Below are positions 61,317 to 64,000 of a stretch of DNA of 64,000 nucleotides, piece after piece; positions within the stretch are counted from its first letter, which is position 1; the number at the start of each line of letters is the position of its first letter. The DNA is from Kordiimonas laminariae (lineage in GTDB: Bacteria > Pseudomonadota > Alphaproteobacteria > Sphingomonadales > Kordiimonadaceae), in assembly GCF_023008165.1 (NCBI RefSeq), contig NZ_JAKQZA010000004.1, positions 1 to 64,000 of the forward strand. Direction: 5' to 3'. A model generated the notes under the pieces. That model was not told where the DNA came from, ran no database searches, and saw only the letters and a program-made list of their open reading frames with translations. The translations under genes and the position numbers were made by a program.

Positions 61317-61346
61317 TTGTGTTTTCCACTAAACCACGACTATTAT
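61317..61346 (+). promoter_or_regulatory. Possible promoter of divK-pleD
   Basis: TTGTGT (61317-61322) and TATTAT (61341-61346) are separated by 18 bases, 47 bases before the divK ATG. The match is fair, not strong. Confidence 0.4.
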
Positions 61347-61392
61347 TTAAATTATAGTATTACTAGCACCTTACGAAGGGCCAGAAATCGCG

Positions 61393-61758
61393 ATGGGAAA
61401 AAAGATCCTGATAGTTGAAGACAACGAACTGAATATGAAGTTGTTCTGCGACCTTCTTGAAGCACATGAATATGAAACTATTCAGACAAGAGATGGTATG
61501 GCTGCGCTTGAACTAGCGCGTGAACATGAGCCTGATCTGATTTTAATGGACATTCAGTTACCAGAGGTTTCTGGATTGGAAGTTACCAAATGGCTGAAAG
61601 AGGATGAAGACCTGCGTAAGATTCCTGTTGTAGCTGTTACAGCCTTCGCTATGAAGGGTGATGAAGAGAAAATTCGCGAAGGCGGCTGTGAAGCTTATAT
61701 CGCGAAGCCAATTTCAGTTGGCCACTTTTTGGAAACAGTAAAGCAGTTCGCAGGGTAA
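61393..61758 (+). CDS. divK: Single-domain response regulator DivK
   Basis: DivK is a phosphorylated switch that, in Caulobacter, controls the kinases PleC, DivJ and CckA and so the CtrA pathway. The 121-residue receiver has [20 protein letters not shown], phosphoacceptor Asp53 in [13 protein letters not shown], the Thr in [10 protein letters not shown] and Lys in [10 protein letters not shown]. It is followed after six bases by pleD, the standard divK-pleD pair, and is preceded by the divergent DUF3572 gene. Confidence 0.96.
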   Translation: MGKKILIVEDNELNMKLFCDLLEAHEYETIQTRDGMAALELAREHEPDLILMDIQLPEVSGLEVTKWLKEDEDLRKIPVVAVTAFAMKGDEEKIREGGCEAYIAKPISVGHFLETVKQFAG

Positions 61759-61764
61759 TCCTCC

Positions 61765-63138
61765 ATGACAGCACGGGTGCTGGTGGTTGACGATGTTCCA
61801 CCAAATGTAAAGCTTTTAGAAGCGAAACTCACGAGTGAGTATTTTGACGTACTCACCGCATTCAGTGGCCCTGAAGCGCTGGATGTAATTGGGCGCGAGC
61901 ACCCGGATATTATTCTTCTCGATGTTATGATGCCTGGTATGGACGGCTTTGAAGTATGTCGCCGTATTAAAACAGATCCAAGCACAGCTCATATCCCTGT
62001 TGTTATGGTAACAGCACTTGATCAGCCTTCTGATCGTGTTGCGGGTCTTGAAGCAGGCGCTGATGATTTTCTTACCAAGCCTGTACAGGATTTAGCGCTT
62101 TTTGCACGTGTTCGCTCTCTCGTCCGGCTTAAAGTTATGATGGATGAACTCCGCAACCGGGAAGCAACTGGTGCGAATATGGGCTGGGAAAACGAAGAAG
62201 ATGCTCCGCTTGATTTCGAAGTACCAACGGACGGCAATATCCTGATCGTTGATGAGCAAGAACGTGTAATGGAACGCATCGCACGTGCTCTCGAAGGGGT
62301 TGGTGAGTTGACGTTCATCGCTGGCGGTGATGATGCCGCTGAACGTGCTCGTGAAAAGAATTTTGACCTGATTATTGTATCTCTCACTATGCGCAATACA
62401 GATGGCTTGCGTGTATGTTCTAAACTCAGGTCTTTTGAAGAAACACGCCATGTGCCGATTCTGGTAATGGTGGATGACGGCAATACCAAGTTGCTGGTTC
62501 GTGCACTTGAAATGGGTGTGAACGACTATGTGGTGCGTCCGGTTGATCGTCTTGAGTTTCTTGCGCGGGTCAAAACTCAGTTGAAACGCAAACGCTATGC
62601 AGACAAACTTTGGGAAAACTTCCATTTATCCATGCAGCTTGCGACAACAGATGCGGTGACAGGGCTTTATAACCGTCATTATCTTACAAGCCACATGGAT
62701 ACCCGTCTTGCAGCTGCTCACAGCAGCGGTAAGCAGCTTTCAGTGCTTATGATGGATATTGATCACTTTAAAAAGGTGAACGATACCTATGGGCACGCTG
62801 TTGGGGATATTGTTCTCAAAGAATTTGCAAACCGTATCGCGAAAAATATCCGTGGTGTTGATCTGGCAGCACGTTATGGCGGTGAGGAATTTGTTGTGAT
62901 GATGCCTGAAACACCAACAGATTGGGCCTATATGATTGGTGATCGCCTTCGTCAGGAAGTGTGTGATAACCCATTTGAGGTTGGCTTGGCTGAAGGTCCT
63001 ATCAATATTTCTGTATCCATTGGTGTGGCATCAAATAAAGAAGGGCAGTCACCATCCCAGCTTCTGGAAGAAGCGGATAAAGCTCTTTACGCAGCGAAGG
63101 AAGCTGGCCGTAACCGTGTAATTATTGCAGGCGCATAA
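61765..63138 (+). CDS. pleD: Response-regulator diguanylate cyclase PleD
   Basis: PleD makes cyclic di-GMP on phosphorylation and guides polar development. The 457-residue protein has receiver 1 (RVLVVDDVPPNVKLLEAKL, Asp53 in ILLDVMMPGMDG), a degenerate receiver 2 (starting NILIVDEQERVMERIARALE, lacking the phosphoacceptor pattern), and a GGDEF domain with TDAVTGLYNRHYLTSHMDTR, DIDHFKKVNDTYGHAVGD and GGEEF. The RGVD inhibitory site lies five residues before GGEEF. This domain order is diagnostic for PleD. Confidence 0.96.
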   Translation: MTARVLVVDDVPPNVKLLEAKLTSEYFDVLTAFSGPEALDVIGREHPDIILLDVMMPGMDGFEVCRRIKTDPSTAHIPVVMVTALDQPSDRVAGLEAGADDFLTKPVQDLALFARVRSLVRLKVMMDELRNREATGANMGWENEEDAPLDFEVPTDGNILIVDEQERVMERIARALEGVGELTFIAGGDDAAERAREKNFDLIIVSLTMRNTDGLRVCSKLRSFEETRHVPILVMVDDGNTKLLVRALEMGVNDYVVRPVDRLEFLARVKTQLKRKRYADKLWENFHLSMQLATTDAVTGLYNRHYLTSHMDTRLAAAHSSGKQLSVLMMDIDHFKKVNDTYGHAVGDIVLKEFANRIAKNIRGVDLAARYGGEEFVVMMPETPTDWAYMIGDRLRQEVCDNPFEVGLAEGPINISVSIGVASNKEGQSPSQLLEEADKALYAAKEAGRNRVIIAGA

Positions 63139-63149
63139 TAGGAAAAGCC

Positions 63150-63488
63150 TTGAATAATGAAGCAGCTGAAAAGCTATTATTTTGGATGGTTTTTGTCCTG
63201 CCCACTTTAATGGTGTTCACAGCACTTCCAATGATTTTAGAGATCGTACCTCCTAATGGCGCGATTGGTGTTCGTACCGCGGTTTCACTCTCTTCTGAAG
63301 AAGCGTGGTACGCTATAAATTTTCGCGCAGGTGTTGCGATAGCTATTAGTTCAGTACTTTCAATTATACTCAGTCTTGGTTTGATGAAATATTTGAACAA
63401 GACGAAAACTCAAAAAAGCCTCTATGCTCTCGTTAGTTTTGGTATCTTGTTTATGATAAGCCTCTCTGTTGAGGATCAAGCGTATTAA
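63150..63488 (+). CDS. SdpI/YhfL-like small membrane protein
   Basis: 112 residues with three predicted membrane helices (about 8-30, 57-80, 90-106). Between helices one and two lies PNGAIGVRTAVSLSSEEAWY followed by INFRAG, resembling the SdpI/YhfL family motif (GxRT...W...N). Those proteins include the immunity protein SdpI, but most have no known role. The start is TTG at 63150, with AGGAAAAG before it, 11 bases after the pleD stop, so it is probably in the same transcript. Confidence 0.72.
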   Translation: MNNEAAEKLLFWMVFVLPTLMVFTALPMILEIVPPNGAIGVRTAVSLSSEEAWYAINFRAGVAIAISSVLSIILSLGLMKYLNKTKTQKSLYALVSFGILFMISLSVEDQAY

Positions 63489-63506
63489 GTTTTAAAGTTT
63501 AGTTTC

Positions 63507-64000
63507 CTATCTTTCAGGCATGCCTGTTTCTATAGGTAGTCTTTGATCTTGTGACCATTCATTCCAAGACCCAAAATATGTAGCAATATTCTTGAAACCC
63601 GCTTGCTTCAGCGCAACATAGGTATTTGAGGTGCGGGACCCCTTAAAGCAATATAACCAAATAGGTTTTGAAAAATCTATTCCAGCATTAAGACATTCTG
63701 CTCTTACTTCATTTGGGGACTTTATTGAACCATCTGGTTTCATCATTCGATACCATTCAAGCCACTTTGCGCCTGGTATACGGCCTTTTCTGGGGGAAAA
63801 GTCCTTCCCGTATGGTGAACTGCTTTCACCAATCCATTCATCGACATCCCTTACATCAAGAAGTGTTACCATATTTTGATTGAGTGATGAAAGTACATCA
63901 TATTTGTCCACGATAAGGCTTTTGCCAGCTTCAGATAATTCGAAATTTGCGGGTGTAATTTTTGTGATAAATTCTGTCACCGAGTATCCATTGGAAACCC
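63507..64000 (-). CDS. Rhodanese-type sulfurtransferase, C-terminal part (partial)
   Basis: The frame is open to the right edge, so the gene is truncated. A GTG at 63980 could be a start, but the codons before it (VSNGYS) continue the frame, and the layout is that of the second domain of a two-domain sulfurtransferase. It has TLLDVRDVDEWIGES, KGRIPGAKWLEWYRMM and the active-site loop LYCFKGSRTSN, where the cysteine carries the persulfide. Such enzymes transfer sulfur from thiosulfate or 3-mercaptopyruvate. Confidence 0.88.
   Translation of the reverse strand, partial: VSNGYSVTEFITKITPANFELSEAGKSLIVDKYDVLSSLNQNMVTLLDVRDVDEWIGESSSPYGKDFSPRKGRIPGAKWLEWYRMMKPDGSIKSPNEVRAECLNAGIDFSKPIWLYCFKGSRTSNTYVALKQAGFKNIATYFGSWNEWSQDQRLPIETGMPER

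Noticed and set aside
61200-61392. Canonical CtrA box (TTAA-N7-TTAA) upstream of divK
   Set aside because: Several TTAA occur, but no pair has the seven-base spacing; only the imperfect inverted repeat was kept.
1-64000. Mobile elements, CRISPR arrays, prophage
   Set aside because: No transposase, integrase, terminal inverted repeats, repeat-spacer arrays or phage structural genes were recognised anywhere in the window.

Overview
This window is a chromosomal segment of an alphaproteobacterium. The evidence is the alphaproteobacterial form of the S10-spc-alpha ribosomal operon (secY-adk-rpsM with no rpmJ), followed by markers of that class: MipZ, DivK-PleD, an ATP12-type F1 assembly chaperone, DUF3572 and PAS_5-type proteins. 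Its modest GC content for the class suggests a Kordiimonadales-like marine lineage; that placement is inference. I see no insertion sequence, phage gene, CRISPR array or rRNA.

Layout. 1-14264: end of tuf, then rpsJ through rplQ with secY, adk and rpoA, closed by a strong terminator. Hairpins lie between tuf and rpsJ, at the rpsQ/rplN junction and (in tandem) between rpoA and rplQ, and a clear promoter lies in front of rpsM. 14266-21154: a secreted protein, periplasmic HtrA protease, RarA, a DUF429 protein, a PAS-like protein, the fluoride channel CrcB and an RluC-type pseudouridine synthase. 21163-24122: a compact sugar-modification block (two RmlC-like cupins, a Gfo/Idh oxidoreductase, a GT2 glycosyltransferase) that appears inserted into the otherwise familiar rluC-HAD-atp12 order. 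24115-30060: HAD phosphatase, ATP12 and a biotin-dependent acyl-CoA carboxylase whose two subunit genes enclose two tiny membrane-protein genes. 30109-34699: ArgE-like deacylase, acylphosphatase, a second PAS-like protein, a lipoprotein, LipB, an orphan FliN-like protein, tRNA-Leu(GAG) and an outer-membrane barrel.

35054-41696 is the most interesting region. An SCP-x-type thiolase and a carotenoid-cleavage-oxygenase-like gene are divergent; a second thiolase with a DUF1295 membrane enzyme is divergent from a regulator made of two fused HxlR domains. Both thiolase promoters have the same architecture (TTGAC(A/T), 18-nt spacer, TATTGT), and the -10 lies inside a 26-bp element found in both intergenic regions with 24 of 26 identical bases. 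This looks like a small regulon under the tandem HxlR protein, probably for catabolism of a lipid- or isoprenoid-like substrate.

41882-64000: MgtE and an odd response regulator, an M28 peptidase, panC, a Bax-like glucosaminidase, mipZ with a membrane J-domain gene, an orphan solute-binding protein, phosphomannomutase, clpS-clpA behind a 13-bp perfect inverted repeat, a RidA-GDPD-FemAB-like operon, a leftward DUF3572-HAD-ROK-dinB-GGDEF gene string, divK-pleD, an SdpI-like membrane protein and a truncated sulfurtransferase at the right edge.
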